A stretch of DNA of 12,222 nucleotides from CAZTLI01 sp964614375 (GCA_964614375.1 CAZTLI010000130.1:1-12222), one strand, 5' to 3'; positions 1-6,474 are shown, counted from the first letter of the stretch. Numbers and translations are program-made. The notes: generated by a model not told the origin, from the sequence alone.

Positions 1-64
1 GGTCATGGATGCGCCGCACAAAGTCGGAATCGCGTCGTGAATAAGAGATAAAGACTTCCGCCAT
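1..64 (-). CDS. TIR-domain protein, N-terminal fragment (cut by window edge)
   Basis: Reading the minus strand from an ATG at 64-62 gives 21 codons that run off the window: M-A-E-V-F-I-S-Y-S-R-R-D-S-D-F-V-R-R-I-H-D. The stretch VFISYSRRD is the classic first beta strand and box 1 of TIR (Toll/interleukin-1 receptor) domains, followed by the usual helix (DFVRRIHD). Bacterial TIR domains commonly degrade NAD+ or make cyclic ADP-ribose signals. In bacteria they occur in anti-phage systems and in large sensor proteins with WD40, TPR or NTPase parts, but the rest of this protein is not visible. The Shine-Dalgarno is weak. A possible -10 (TAGAAT on the minus strand, + positions 106-111) lies about 40 bases upstream. 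The gene diverges from the uvrA-like gene. The TIR call is fairly firm; any defence role is inference. Confidence 0.72.
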   Translation of the reverse strand, partial: MAEVFISYSRRDSDFVRRIHD

Positions 65-175
65 TAAATTACCCGTTCGTTGTGTCCGTAAGCCACCTGC
101 GGTCTATTCTACTGTGTTCGGCCTAAATAGGGTAATAAAAACTGATAGCGATTGGCGTTCGCGGCTAATGGCACA

Positions 176-190
176 CGACAACAATTGTCG
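176..190. promoter_or_regulatory. Inverted repeat CGACAA-CAA-TTGTCG, possible operator
   Basis: Perfect 6-bp arms with a 3-base spacer, in the divergent region between the TIR gene and the predicted promoter at 211-238. Its size and placement suit a dimeric repressor site, but no regulator gene is visible. Confidence 0.3.
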
Positions 191-210
191 GTTTTGGTAT
201 GTAGTGAGCC

Positions 211-238
211 TTTAAAAACCGGTTTGATAGGCTATAAT
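211..238 (+). promoter_or_regulatory. Predicted sigma-70 promoter with internal palindrome
   Basis: A perfect TATAAT at 233-238 lies 16 bases after TTTAAA (211-216; 4 of 6 matches to TTGACA). The 10-bp palindrome AAACCGGTTT (216-225) overlaps the end of the -35 and the spacer, so it could be an operator. Transcription would begin near 245, well upstream of any convincing ORF. It could drive a long leader of the uvrA-like gene, the small ORF at 376-477, or a non-coding RNA. Confidence 0.45.
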
Positions 239-375
239 CCCCTGTGGATTTATCGCAGACCTGTTAGGATCTGTTGAGCTATCCATGAGAATTTGATTGT
301 TACTATCTCGACCCCTGCGCTTGTGATTCGTGCTGCCGGGCGGGGGATGGGGTTGAGAGACAGGCATCTGAATAG

Positions 376-477
376 GTGAACAATTACACCTGTTATGCGC
401 GCGCGCTGGCATTGATTGAATCCGACGCCGGCGACCCATATCGCAAGCACTATGCCAGAGTCTGGCCTGAAAAATAA
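376..477 (+). other. Possible small ORF or gene remnant (33 codons)
   Basis: From a GTG at 376 just after an in-frame TAG, the frame reads about 33 codons to TAA at 475-477. The end reads ...ALALIESDAGDPYRKHYARVWPEK, too long to be easily dismissed and composed like a real protein C-terminus. Its codon use (GCG, CGC, CTG, GCC, GGC, GAC) matches the surrounding genes. The sequence just upstream in all frames has stops and no protein character, so this may be the tail of a decayed gene or a small protein. The start has only a weak Shine-Dalgarno. No family was recognised. Confidence 0.22.
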
Positions 478-481
478 GGCA

Positions 482-515
482 ATAGACCCTTGACGAATTA
501 GAACGTATGGTCTAT
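482..515. promoter_or_regulatory. Inverted repeat ATAGACC...GGTCTAT over the uvrA promoter
   Basis: Perfect 7-bp arms at 482-488 and 509-515, separated by 20 bases. They flank the -35 and overlap the start of the -10 of the predicted uvrA promoter. A third, related half-site TAGAAC (499-504) faces GGTCTA (509-514) across 4 bases, giving TAGAAC-GTAT-GGTCTA. That inner site is one base away from a GAAC-N4-GTTC LexA core. It is probably an operator for a repressor of the uvrA-like gene; the regulator is unknown. Confidence 0.4.
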
Positions 516-518
516 CAT
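490..518 (+). promoter_or_regulatory. Predicted promoter of the uvrA-like gene
   Basis: TTGACG (490-495; 5 of 6) and TATCAT (513-518; 5 of 6) are separated by 17 bases, an optimal sigma-70 layout. The start of transcription would be near 525, leaving an 80-90 base leader before the ATG at 609. Confidence 0.6.
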
Positions 519-581
519 TTATGTGCAACTTCACACACCCAAAATCCACCCATATCCGTGTCGCAACTGCGGGTATGGCAT

Positions 582-605
582 CCTCACAAATCCCAATAGG
601 GGAGG
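582..605 (+). promoter_or_regulatory. Possible hairpin masking the uvrA ribosome binding site
   Basis: The Shine-Dalgarno AGGGGAGG (598-605), only three bases before the ATG, can pair with upstream CCC (592-594) and CCTC (582-585), with a 4-base loop and a 6-base bulge. This could lower translation or respond to a ligand or ribosome stalling. The stem is short and may not be significant. Confidence 0.2.
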
Positions 606-608
606 CCT

Positions 609-2861
609 ATGTCTCAGGAATATATCGAAGTACATGGCGCACGCGAGAATAATCTCAAAAACGTCTCGCTGCGGATTCCCAAGCGCAAAATCACCATCTT
701 CACAGGTGTATCCGGTTCGGGCAAGTCGTCGCTTGTGTTCGATACCATTGCGTCTGAAGGCCAGCGCCAATTGTATGAGAATTTTAGTATGTTCGTGCGG
801 AACTTCCTGCCGCGTTATTCACAGCCGGACGCCGATTCGATTGAAAATTTGAGTATGCCGATTGTCGTTGACCAGAAGCGCATGGGCGGCGGCTCGCATT
901 CGACTGTGGGCACAATCACCGATATTTATACGGTCTTACGCTTGCTCTTCTCGAAGATTGGTCAGCCCTATGTGGGGCATTACAACGTGTTTTCATTCAA
1001 TGACCCGCAGGGCATGTGCCCGGAATGCAGCGGCATCGGGCGCAAAATGGGCGTTGATTTAGAGCAATTTCTCGATACCTCGAAGTCGCTCAATGAAGGC
1101 GCGATTTTGTTTGAACCCTATGGAGTCGATAAATGGGATTGGAACATTCTCGTTGAATCTGGCGCGTTTGATGTCGATAAAAAACTGGACGACTATAGTG
1201 AGGAGGAGATGGAACGCCTGCTGTATCGACCCCCTCATAAAGTGAAAATTGATTTCGGTGGCAAGTCGATTAACATCACGGTTGAAGGCATCATCGACAA
1301 ATTCACACGCAAATATATCACCAGTGACATCAAATCGTATTCGGAGCGCACCCAAAAACAGGTTGAACCCTACATCACGACGGGGCCGTGCCGCGCGTGC
1401 AAGGGGGCGCGCTTGAATCCGACGATTCTTAGCTGCAAGATTAACGGCTACAATATCGCCCAACTCGCGGCGATGGAAGTGGGCGACCTGATTCACGTCA
1501 TCCGCGAAATTGATGACCCGGCGGCGCAATCGATGGTCGAAACGTTGACCGAGCGCCTGCAACATCTGGTGGGCATTGGGCTGGAATACCTGAGCTTGAA
1601 TCGCGAAACCGATACCCTGTCCGGCGGTGAATCGCAGCGTGTGAAAATCGTCAAACATCTGAGCAGCAGCCTCACCGATGTGATGTACATCTTCGACGAG
1701 CCAAGCATCGGCCTGCATCCGCGTGATGTGCATCGTCTGAACGATTTGCTCTGTAAACTGCGCGATAAGGGCAATACCGTGATTGTCGTTGAGCATGACC
1801 CGGATGTCATCAAAGTGGCTGACCACATTGTCGATGTCGGGCCTATGGCGGGCACACATGGCGGCACAATCGTCTATGCAGGCTGTTATGATGATTTGCT
1901 GATGGCGGATACCCTCACCGGCAAACACATGCTGCATTCGATGCGCCTGAAAGCGAGCTTCCGCCAGCCTGCGGGGAAATTGCCCGTCAAAAATGCGAAA
2001 GCGAACAATCTGCAAAATCTTAATGTCGATATTCCGACAGGCGTGCTGACCGTTATCACAGGGGTTGCGGGTTCGGGGAAATCGTCGCTCATTCATGAAA
2101 CCTTCTTGCGCCAACATCCCGACGCCATCGTCATTGATCAGGCGGAAGTGGGCGCGAATAGTCGTTCGACTCCGGCGACCTATACCGGCATCATGGACGA
2201 AATCCGCAAAGACTTCGCCAAGGCCAACGATGTGAGCAACTCCCTCTTTAGCTTCAATTCCAAAGGCGCGTGCGAGAATTGTCAGGGGCTGGGAGTTGTG
2301 TATATCAATCTCAGCTTTTTGGATGAAGCCAAAACACCGTGCGAGGTCTGTGAGGGCAAACGCTTCAAAGACGACGTGCTCGAATACAAGCTCAATGGCA
2401 AGTCGATTGCCGACGTGCTCGGTATGACGGTTGAAGAAGCGCTGGGTTACTTCACCAACAAGAAGGTGCTGCACACATTGCAAGCCATGAGCGATGTCGG
2501 GCTGAATTATCTGTCGCTGGGGCAGCCGTTGAGCACCCTTTCCGGCGGCGAATGCCAGCGGATTAAACTCGCCAGCGAACTTCACAAAGAAGGCAGTGTC
2601 TACGTCATGGACGAACCGACAACAGGCTTGCATATGTCGGATATTTCGCATCTGCTGGCCGTCATCAATCGGATTGTGGACAATGGCAACACCGTCATTG
2701 TGATTGAGCACAACGGCGACATCATCAAAAATGCCGATTGGATTATCGACATGGGGCCAGAAGGCGGTCACAAAGGTGGGCACATCCTCTTTGAGGGCAC
2801 GCCAACGGACTTACTCAACGTCGCGCAGTCTTATACCGCCCAATATCTGCGGGAGCGTTAA
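609..2861 (+). CDS. Short UvrA-type ABC ATPase lacking the UvrB-binding domain (UvrA2/DrrC-like)
   Basis: A 750-aa tandem ABC ATPase of the UvrA family. The first Walker A is GVSGSGKS (33-40), with signature LSGGESQR (337-344) and Walker B YIFDEPSIGLHP. The second Walker A is GVAGSGKS (485-492), with signature LSGGECQR and Walker B YVMDEPTTGLH. Zinc ligands are CPEC (137-140), CRAC (261-264), CENC (555-558) and CEVC (578-581). Canonical UvrA is about 940 aa. Here the chain passes from LRLLFSKIGQP directly to NVFSFNDPQGMCPEC, so the UvrB-binding domain and the first half of the amino-proximal zinc module are missing. This is the architecture of Deinococcus UvrA2 and the daunorubicin-resistance protein DrrC. 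Such proteins bind DNA but are not expected to load UvrB. It is followed by a multidrug exporter, so a role in tolerance to DNA-binding drugs is likely (inference). The start is set by AGGGGAGG three bases before the ATG. Confidence 0.95.
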   Translation: MSQEYIEVHGARENNLKNVSLRIPKRKITIFTGVSGSGKSSLVFDTIASEGQRQLYENFSMFVRNFLPRYSQPDADSIENLSMPIVVDQKRMGGGSHSTVGTITDIYTVLRLLFSKIGQPYVGHYNVFSFNDPQGMCPECSGIGRKMGVDLEQFLDTSKSLNEGAILFEPYGVDKWDWNILVESGAFDVDKKLDDYSEEEMERLLYRPPHKVKIDFGGKSINITVEGIIDKFTRKYITSDIKSYSERTQKQVEPYITTGPCRACKGARLNPTILSCKINGYNIAQLAAMEVGDLIHVIREIDDPAAQSMVETLTERLQHLVGIGLEYLSLNRETDTLSGGESQRVKIVKHLSSSLTDVMYIFDEPSIGLHPRDVHRLNDLLCKLRDKGNTVIVVEHDPDVIKVADHIVDVGPMAGTHGGTIVYAGCYDDLLMADTLTGKHMLHSMRLKASFRQPAGKLPVKNAKANNLQNLNVDIPTGVLTVITGVAGSGKSSLIHETFLRQHPDAIVIDQAEVGANSRSTPATYTGIMDEIRKDFAKANDVSNSLFSFNSKGACENCQGLGVVYINLSFLDEAKTPCEVCEGKRFKDDVLEYKLNGKSIADVLGMTVEEALGYFTNKKVLHTLQAMSDVGLNYLSLGQPLSTLSGGECQRIKLASELHKEGSVYVMDEPTTGLHMSDISHLLAVINRIVDNGNTVIVIEHNGDIIKNADWIIDMGPEGGHKGGHILFEGTPTDLLNVAQSYTAQYLRER

Positions 2862-2867
2862 CCGCGG

Positions 2868-2901
2868 TGGTCGTCCATTTTCGGACAGGCACGTCGGCCT
2901 G
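2868..2901 (+). repeat. Partial copy of REP-like element (34-bp direct repeat, copy 1)
   Basis: These 34 bases, from TGGTCGTCC to ACGTCGGCCTG, recur at 2948-2981 with one mismatch, exactly 80 bp downstream. This copy starts 7 bases after the uvrA stop codon and lacks both the GTAGGGAC left end and the GTCCCTAC right end of the full element. It keeps the hairpin arms CAGGC/GCCTG. Confidence 0.75.
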
Positions 2902-2930
2902 CGGTGCAATTATCAATTGGATGCACATCT

Positions 2931-2988
2931 GTAGGGACGACCCGGTGTGGTCGTCCATTTTCGGACAGGCACATCGGCCTGTCCCTAC
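2931..2988 (+). repeat. Full REP-like/MITE-like palindromic element with two internal hairpins
   Basis: The outer ends are perfect inverted repeats, GTAGGGAC (2931-2938) and GTCCCTAC (2981-2988). Inside are two perfect 8-bp hairpins: GGACGACC/GGTCGTCC (2935-2942 and 2949-2956, loop CGGTGT) and GGACAGGC/GCCTGTCC (2963-2970 and 2977-2984, loop ACATCG). The whole can fold as one outer stem with two arms, or as two neighbouring hairpins. It lies between uvrA and the exporter gene. Copies of its left half occur at 5211-5236 and, inverted, at 8489-8514. No transposase is nearby. Confidence 0.75.
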
Positions 2989-3034
2989 TTTTCCAGGCGC
3001 ATCTTATTTGACAATCAAGGAGAGTGAATTGCGT

Positions 3035-4633
3035 ATGAACCCCATCACCCCAGCTCGTGCCGGACGGCGCGAATGGATTGGACTCGCCGTACTCATGCTG
3101 CCCACGCTGCTCATCGCGATGGACATCACCGTATTACATCTGGCAGTACCATCACTCAGTGAAGCCCTCCAGCCCACGAGTTCACAATTATTGTGGATTA
3201 CGGATATTTATGGCTTCATGATTGCCGGCTCGCTCATCACCATGGGAACACTCGGTGACCGGATTGGTCGGCGGCGCTTGCTGCTGACGGGCGCGGTGGC
3301 CTTTGGTATCGCTTCGACTATCGCCGCGTTTTCGACCAGCGCCATGATGCTCATCGCCGCGCGTGCGGTACTCGGTATTGCTGGCGCGACCTTGATGCCG
3401 TCTACGATGTCGCTCATTCGCAATATGTTCCTCGATGCCAATCAGCGGACTGTCGCTATTGGTATCTGGGTATCGGGATTTTCCGTCGGCAGCGCGCTGG
3501 GGCCATTGGTCGGCGGGTTGCTGCTGGAATATTTCTGGTGGGGATCGGTTTTCCTCATCGGTGTGCCCGTCATGCTGATTTTGCTCGGCGCTGGTTTACG
3601 CTTGCTGCCAGAATACCGCGACCCCAATCCGGGCAAATTCGATTTGCTGAGTGCGGGCATGTCGCTGGTGGCGGTGCTAGCGGTGATTTATGGTCTGAAG
3701 CTGGTCGCCGAGCATGGCTTCGGAGTCGTCGCCATTACAAGTGTCATATTGGGCGTCGTAATTGGTATTCTATTCGTGCAGCGTCAGCGCAAATTGACCG
3801 ACCCCCTGATTGACCTGCGATTGTTCCGTGTGCCCGCGTTCAGCGCGTCCTTAGCGACCTATACGATTGGCATTTTTCTCGGCTTTGGCATGTTCCTGTT
3901 CATCGCCCAATATCTGCAACTCGTGCTGGGATTGTCCCCCTTGCAAGCGGGGATGTGGTCTGTGCCGGGCGCAATCGCCTTCATCGTCGGGTCAAATCTC
4001 GCGCCGAAATTGGTGCGCCGGCTGCGTCCGGCCTATCTGGTGGCGGGTGGTTTGTTGTTCGGGTCAGTCGGGATGGCGATGCTGGCTGCGATTGGCCTGG
4101 ACTCGCTGGCGCTGGTCGTCATCGGCAATACGGTGATGTCGTTGGGTTTTGGTGTCACGTTCACGCTGACCGTCGATCTGGTTGTCGGCACAGCCCCGCC
4201 CGAACGTGCAGGCGCGGCATCGGCGCTGGCGGAGACCGGCGCAGAACTCGGCGGGGCGCTGGGTCTGGCGATTCTGGGCAGTCTGGGTATGGCGGTCTAT
4301 CGGATACAGGTGGCCGCGACCTTGCCCGCGGGCATCGCACCGGATGTTGTCCGCGCAGCGCAGGAAACGCTCGGCGGCGCAATCGTCGCGGCGGAGCAGC
4401 TGCCCAATCAACTCGGCGCCGCACTGCTCGAAGCGGCACGGCAGTCCTTCGCACAGGCGTTGCAAGTCAATGCCCTCATTGGCTTTGTTGGCTTTATCGG
4501 TCTGGCGTTTCTGGTTGCCAGTATGCTGCGGGATGTGCGCCCACAGGACGAGGACGACAGTCACCCGGAAGCCGAATATGTGGACGGCCTCATCAGCCCG
4601 CTGCCACAAGCCGAAGTTTCGCAAATCGCATAA
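3035..4633 (+). CDS. MFS multidrug exporter, DHA2 (14-TM) family, SmvA/EmrB-like
   Basis: A 532-aa inner-membrane drug:proton antiporter, rich in hydrophobic helices along almost its whole length, as in 14-TM DHA2 exporters. Family motifs are visible. Motif D1 contains Asp30 (AMDITVLHLAVPSL, about 28-41). Motif A is GTLGDRIGRRRLL (71-83). Motif B holds Arg110 (ARAVLGIAGATLMPS). Motif C, the antiporter motif, is GFSVGSALGPLVGG (148-161). The WWGSVFLIGVPV stretch resembles SmvA/QacA-type exporters of cationic compounds; the true substrate is unknown. An ATG at 3035 is chosen, but a TTG at 3029 has the better Shine-Dalgarno spacing (AAGGAGAG, 3017-3024). An open frame reaches upstream to 2867 but crosses the repeat element, so it is unlikely to be coding. 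It lies 173 bp after uvrA and 25 bp before the next gene, probably one transcription unit. Confidence 0.93.
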   Translation: MNPITPARAGRREWIGLAVLMLPTLLIAMDITVLHLAVPSLSEALQPTSSQLLWITDIYGFMIAGSLITMGTLGDRIGRRRLLLTGAVAFGIASTIAAFSTSAMMLIAARAVLGIAGATLMPSTMSLIRNMFLDANQRTVAIGIWVSGFSVGSALGPLVGGLLLEYFWWGSVFLIGVPVMLILLGAGLRLLPEYRDPNPGKFDLLSAGMSLVAVLAVIYGLKLVAEHGFGVVAITSVILGVVIGILFVQRQRKLTDPLIDLRLFRVPAFSASLATYTIGIFLGFGMFLFIAQYLQLVLGLSPLQAGMWSVPGAIAFIVGSNLAPKLVRRLRPAYLVAGGLLFGSVGMAMLAAIGLDSLALVVIGNTVMSLGFGVTFTLTVDLVVGTAPPERAGAASALAETGAELGGALGLAILGSLGMAVYRIQVAATLPAGIAPDVVRAAQETLGGAIVAAEQLPNQLGAALLEAARQSFAQALQVNALIGFVGFIGLAFLVASMLRDVRPQDEDDSHPEAEYVDGLISPLPQAEVSQIA

Positions 4634-4658
4634 GCAATTTAAGCGTGGAGAATTGACT

Positions 4659-5120
4659 ATGAGCCAGTCTGAGAATACACAGATGTCTGCACCCATATTT
4701 ACACCAGATGCCGACCTCAAGCGTTTGGGGGCGTCGCTGGTGGGTACATGGCGTATCTCTGGCCCGGAAATCAGCGGGCAGGTGACCTATGAATGGCTGG
4801 AAGGCGGTTTTTTCTTACTCCAGCGCTTCGACCTGCTGCACACTGGACACAAGAACAAAGGTATCGAAGTCATCGGGCGTGAACGGGGTTTTGGCGCGAC
4901 TGAACCGGGTGCGGACATTAAGTCCCGTATCTATGATGCTGAGGGCAATACCTTCGAGTATGTCTATGAACTCGAAGGCGACACCCTCATCATCTGGGGT
5001 GGGGAAAAAGGCTCACCTGCCTATTTCAAAGGGACATTCAGCGCCGACGGCAGCACCAATACGGGCGCGTGGCACTGGCCCGGTGGCGGCTACGAGTCGA
5101 ACATGACCCGCGTGAAGTAG
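4659..5120 (+). CDS. Small conserved protein, DUF1579-like
   Basis: A 153-aa soluble protein without signal peptide or membrane segment. The sequence LVGTWRISGPEISG...YEWLEGGFFLLQRFDL (about 28-58), the later TLIIWGGEKGSPAYFKGTFSADG (109-131) and the end WHWPGGGYESNMTRV (138-152) have an alternating-strand pattern. It is typical of small beta-barrel proteins annotated as DUF1579 or hypothetical, with no assigned reaction. The ATG at 4659 follows GTGGAG with an 8-base gap. An in-frame ATG at 4683 is less well placed. It starts 25 bp after the exporter stop and is followed by a strong terminator, so it is the last gene of the uvrA-exporter unit. A link to drug response is only by position. Confidence 0.8.
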   Translation: MSQSENTQMSAPIFTPDADLKRLGASLVGTWRISGPEISGQVTYEWLEGGFFLLQRFDLLHTGHKNKGIEVIGRERGFGATEPGADIKSRIYDAEGNTFEYVYELEGDTLIIWGGEKGSPAYFKGTFSADGSTNTGAWHWPGGGYESNMTRVK

Positions 5121-5144
5121 TCGCAGTGCATCACAACAGGAACT

Positions 5145-5170
5145 AAAGGCAGGCCGCGCGCCTGCTTTTT
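5145..5170 (+). terminator. Rho-independent terminator after the drug-resistance cassette
   Basis: The GC stem GCAGGC/GCCTGC (5149-5154 and 5160-5165, loop CGCGC) can be extended by A:U pairs and is followed by TTTTT (5166-5170). It starts 25 bases after the stop codon at 5120. Confidence 0.85.
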
Positions 5171-5210
5171 GTGTTTGTGGCACGGATAGCTCTCCTGAAA
5201 ATAGTGCCCG

Positions 5211-5236
5211 GTAGGGGCGTGCCGGTGTGCGCGTCC
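5211..5236 (+). repeat. REP-like hairpin, diverged copy
   Basis: Aligned with 2931-2956, it matches at 21 of 26 positions and keeps the GTAGGG start and the exact 6-base loop CGGTGT (5223-5228). The 8-bp stem (5215-5222 with 5229-5236) still forms, with two G:T pairs. Two stem positions that changed on one side have changed on the other side to keep pairing. The second hairpin of the full element is missing here. Confidence 0.6.
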
Positions 5237-5477
5237 ATGCTGCGACCTGCATAAGCGCAAGTGCCCGGTACAAACAGGGATGAGGCTGTGTATCACACCC
5301 TGAAACCCGTTGTGGCGTCTGTGGTTCGTTTTTAGCCAGCGGCTATGTTCAGCCCTGTGCCGTTAGGGGCATGGCGTGCGCTGCTGGTTCGGCGCTAACC
5401 CTTTCCTCCTATCTACGAATAGCGGCGGTTGCATGTATACTCAAAAGACGGCATGTGTTGGCAGGTGTTTTGTAGAC

Positions 5478-5506
5478 TTGCTACATTTGGCGTGCGATAG
5501 CATAAT
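5478..5506 (+). promoter_or_regulatory. Predicted promoter of the envelope cluster
   Basis: TTGCTA (5478-5483; 4 of 6) and CATAAT (5501-5506; 5 of 6) are separated by 17 bases. Transcription would start near 5513, giving a leader of about 44 bases before the GTG at 5557. This also argues against the upstream TTG at 5512 as the start codon. Confidence 0.5.
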
Positions 5507-5556
5507 TACCCTTGCTTAAGTTTGCGACACCCCTGCACCCAGCAAAAGGAGTTTGT

Positions 5557-6468
5557 GTGCGCCTATCGCATTCAATCACCATATTGACATTGATACTGAT
5601 GAGTTTCGTGTTGGCGGCCTGTGGCGGCGATTCATCCTCACAACAGCCCGTGGCCTTGAATACACCCAACGGCACCACCAATACCGGGTCATCCAATCCA
5701 GCCCCCATTGGCAATGGCGAGGGACTGGTCGCCCGCGTCAATGGCGAGGGCATTACGGTACAGACCTTCAATCGAGAATTGGAACGCGCCCGTCGTGCCT
5801 CGGCTGCGGCAGATGCCAACGCTTTAGCGCGGCAGGTGCTGGAAACCCTGATCGAACAGGTCGTGATTAATCAGTCAGCGGCTTCGATGAATATTGTGGT
5901 GACCGACGAAGAGGTCGAGACTGAAATTCAATCGTATATTGTTACGGTGGGCGGCGATGCGGCATGGCAGCGGTGGTTGACCGATAATGCCTATACTGCT
6001 GAGGAATTCCGCGCCGTAACCCGCAGTTCCATCGTCACCCAGCGCGTCATCAGCGAGGTGACGATGGTACTGGATGGACCCATCCTGCATGTTCATGCCC
6101 GTCACATTCTGGTGCGGACAGAAGCCGAAGCCCACACCGTCATGGAACGCATTCGCAATGGCGAAGATTTTGCCGATGTCGCCGCGGAACTTTCGTTAGA
6201 TGTCACGACGCGCGAACGCGGGGGCGATCTGGGCTGGTTCACCGCCGATGGTCTGCTTGAACCGACACTGGCGCAGCAGGCGTTTGCCTTGCAGCCGGGG
6301 GCGATTGCCGGCCCTGTTCCCACTCGTTTGGGGTATCATGTGTTACAGACACTCGAATTTGAGGAGCGTGTTGTCGATCCTGAGGTGCGCGTGACCTTGC
6401 AGCAAACCTATTTCCAGAATTGGTTACAGCGCCAGATTGACGCCGCCGAAATCGAACGGTTTATTTAG
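5557..6468 (+). CDS. Lipoprotein peptidyl-prolyl cis-trans isomerase (parvulin/PpiC type, PrsA/SurA-like)
   Basis: A 303-aa exported foldase. The N-terminus is a lipoprotein signal: two basic residues or so, a hydrophobic run, and lipobox V-L-A-A-C with lipidated Cys22. A Ser/Thr/Asn/Pro-rich spacer (23-54) follows, then a SurA_N-like helical chaperone domain from VARVNGEGITVQTFNREL (58-75) to about 170. The PPIC rotamase domain (about 178-270) begins with HARHILV, contains GGDLGWFT, and ends with RLGYHVLQ. A short C-terminal helix follows. It would help fold secreted proteins at the outer face of the membrane. Start choice: GTG at 5557 has AAGGAG (5546-5551) five bases before it; an upstream TTG at 5512 would spoil the signal peptide. 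It heads a cluster of membrane-anchored extracellular proteins, which are plausible clients (inference). Confidence 0.92.
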   Translation: MRLSHSITILTLILMSFVLAACGGDSSSQQPVALNTPNGTTNTGSSNPAPIGNGEGLVARVNGEGITVQTFNRELERARRASAAADANALARQVLETLIEQVVINQSAASMNIVVTDEEVETEIQSYIVTVGGDAAWQRWLTDNAYTAEEFRAVTRSSIVTQRVISEVTMVLDGPILHVHARHILVRTEAEAHTVMERIRNGEDFADVAAELSLDVTTRERGGDLGWFTADGLLEPTLAQQAFALQPGAIAGPVPTRLGYHVLQTLEFEERVVDPEVRVTLQQTYFQNWLQRQIDAAEIERFI

Positions 6469-6474
6469 GTTTCG

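Larger units (their letters stand above)
65..608. other. Gene-free divergent intergenic region
   Basis: About 540 bases between the start of the TIR gene (minus strand) and the uvrA-like gene (plus strand). No ORF here has convincing protein character except a 33-codon stretch at 376-477. The region holds two predicted + strand promoters (211-238 and 490-518), several inverted repeats (176-190, 216-225, 482-515) and a possible hairpin over the uvrA ribosome binding site. The 7-mer GGTCTAT or its complement occurs at 101-107, 482-488 and 509-515. No tRNA or known riboswitch was recognised. Confidence 0.6.
5121..5556. other. Gene-free intergenic region
   Basis: About 430 bases with no convincing ORF on either strand. 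It holds the terminator (5145-5170), a REP-like hairpin (5211-5236), a 10-base direct repeat GTGCCCGGTA (5204-5213 and 5261-5270), and the predicted promoter of the envelope cluster (5478-5506). The stretch 5270-5475 shows nothing recognisable. Confidence 0.6.

Noticed and set aside
250..549. 75- and 99-codon minus-strand ORFs upstream of uvrA
   Set aside because: They overlap each other and two predicted promoters. They have no protein-family character and no Shine-Dalgarno support.
1059..2783. 574-codon open frame on the minus strand inside the uvrA-like gene
   Set aside because: It lies fully opposite a clear UvrA gene, has no recognisable domain, and its His/Arg/Phe-rich composition is typical of an antisense frame of a GC-rich gene.
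2861..2990. CRISPR-like array from the repeated units after uvrA
   Set aside because: There are only two repeat copies, one truncated, with internal hairpins and no cas genes; they fit a palindromic interspersed element.
3008..3013. TTGACA as a promoter for the exporter
   Set aside because: There is no room for a -10 before the start codon, and the site sits next to the Shine-Dalgarno.
2867..3034. N-terminal extension of the exporter by 56 residues
   Set aside because: The frame crosses the REP-like repeat, has no hydrophobic or domain character, and a good Shine-Dalgarno lies just before 3029/3035.
5129..5142. 14-base sequence CATCACAACAGGAA shared with 11955-11968, both after gene ends
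   Set aside because: A 14-base match between two places in 12 kb is close to chance expectation, and the flanks differ.
5512..5556. TTG start giving 15 extra residues to the PPIase lipoprotein
   Set aside because: It falls at the predicted transcription start and would put a long non-signal segment before the lipoprotein signal; GTG at 5557 has a clear AAGGAG.
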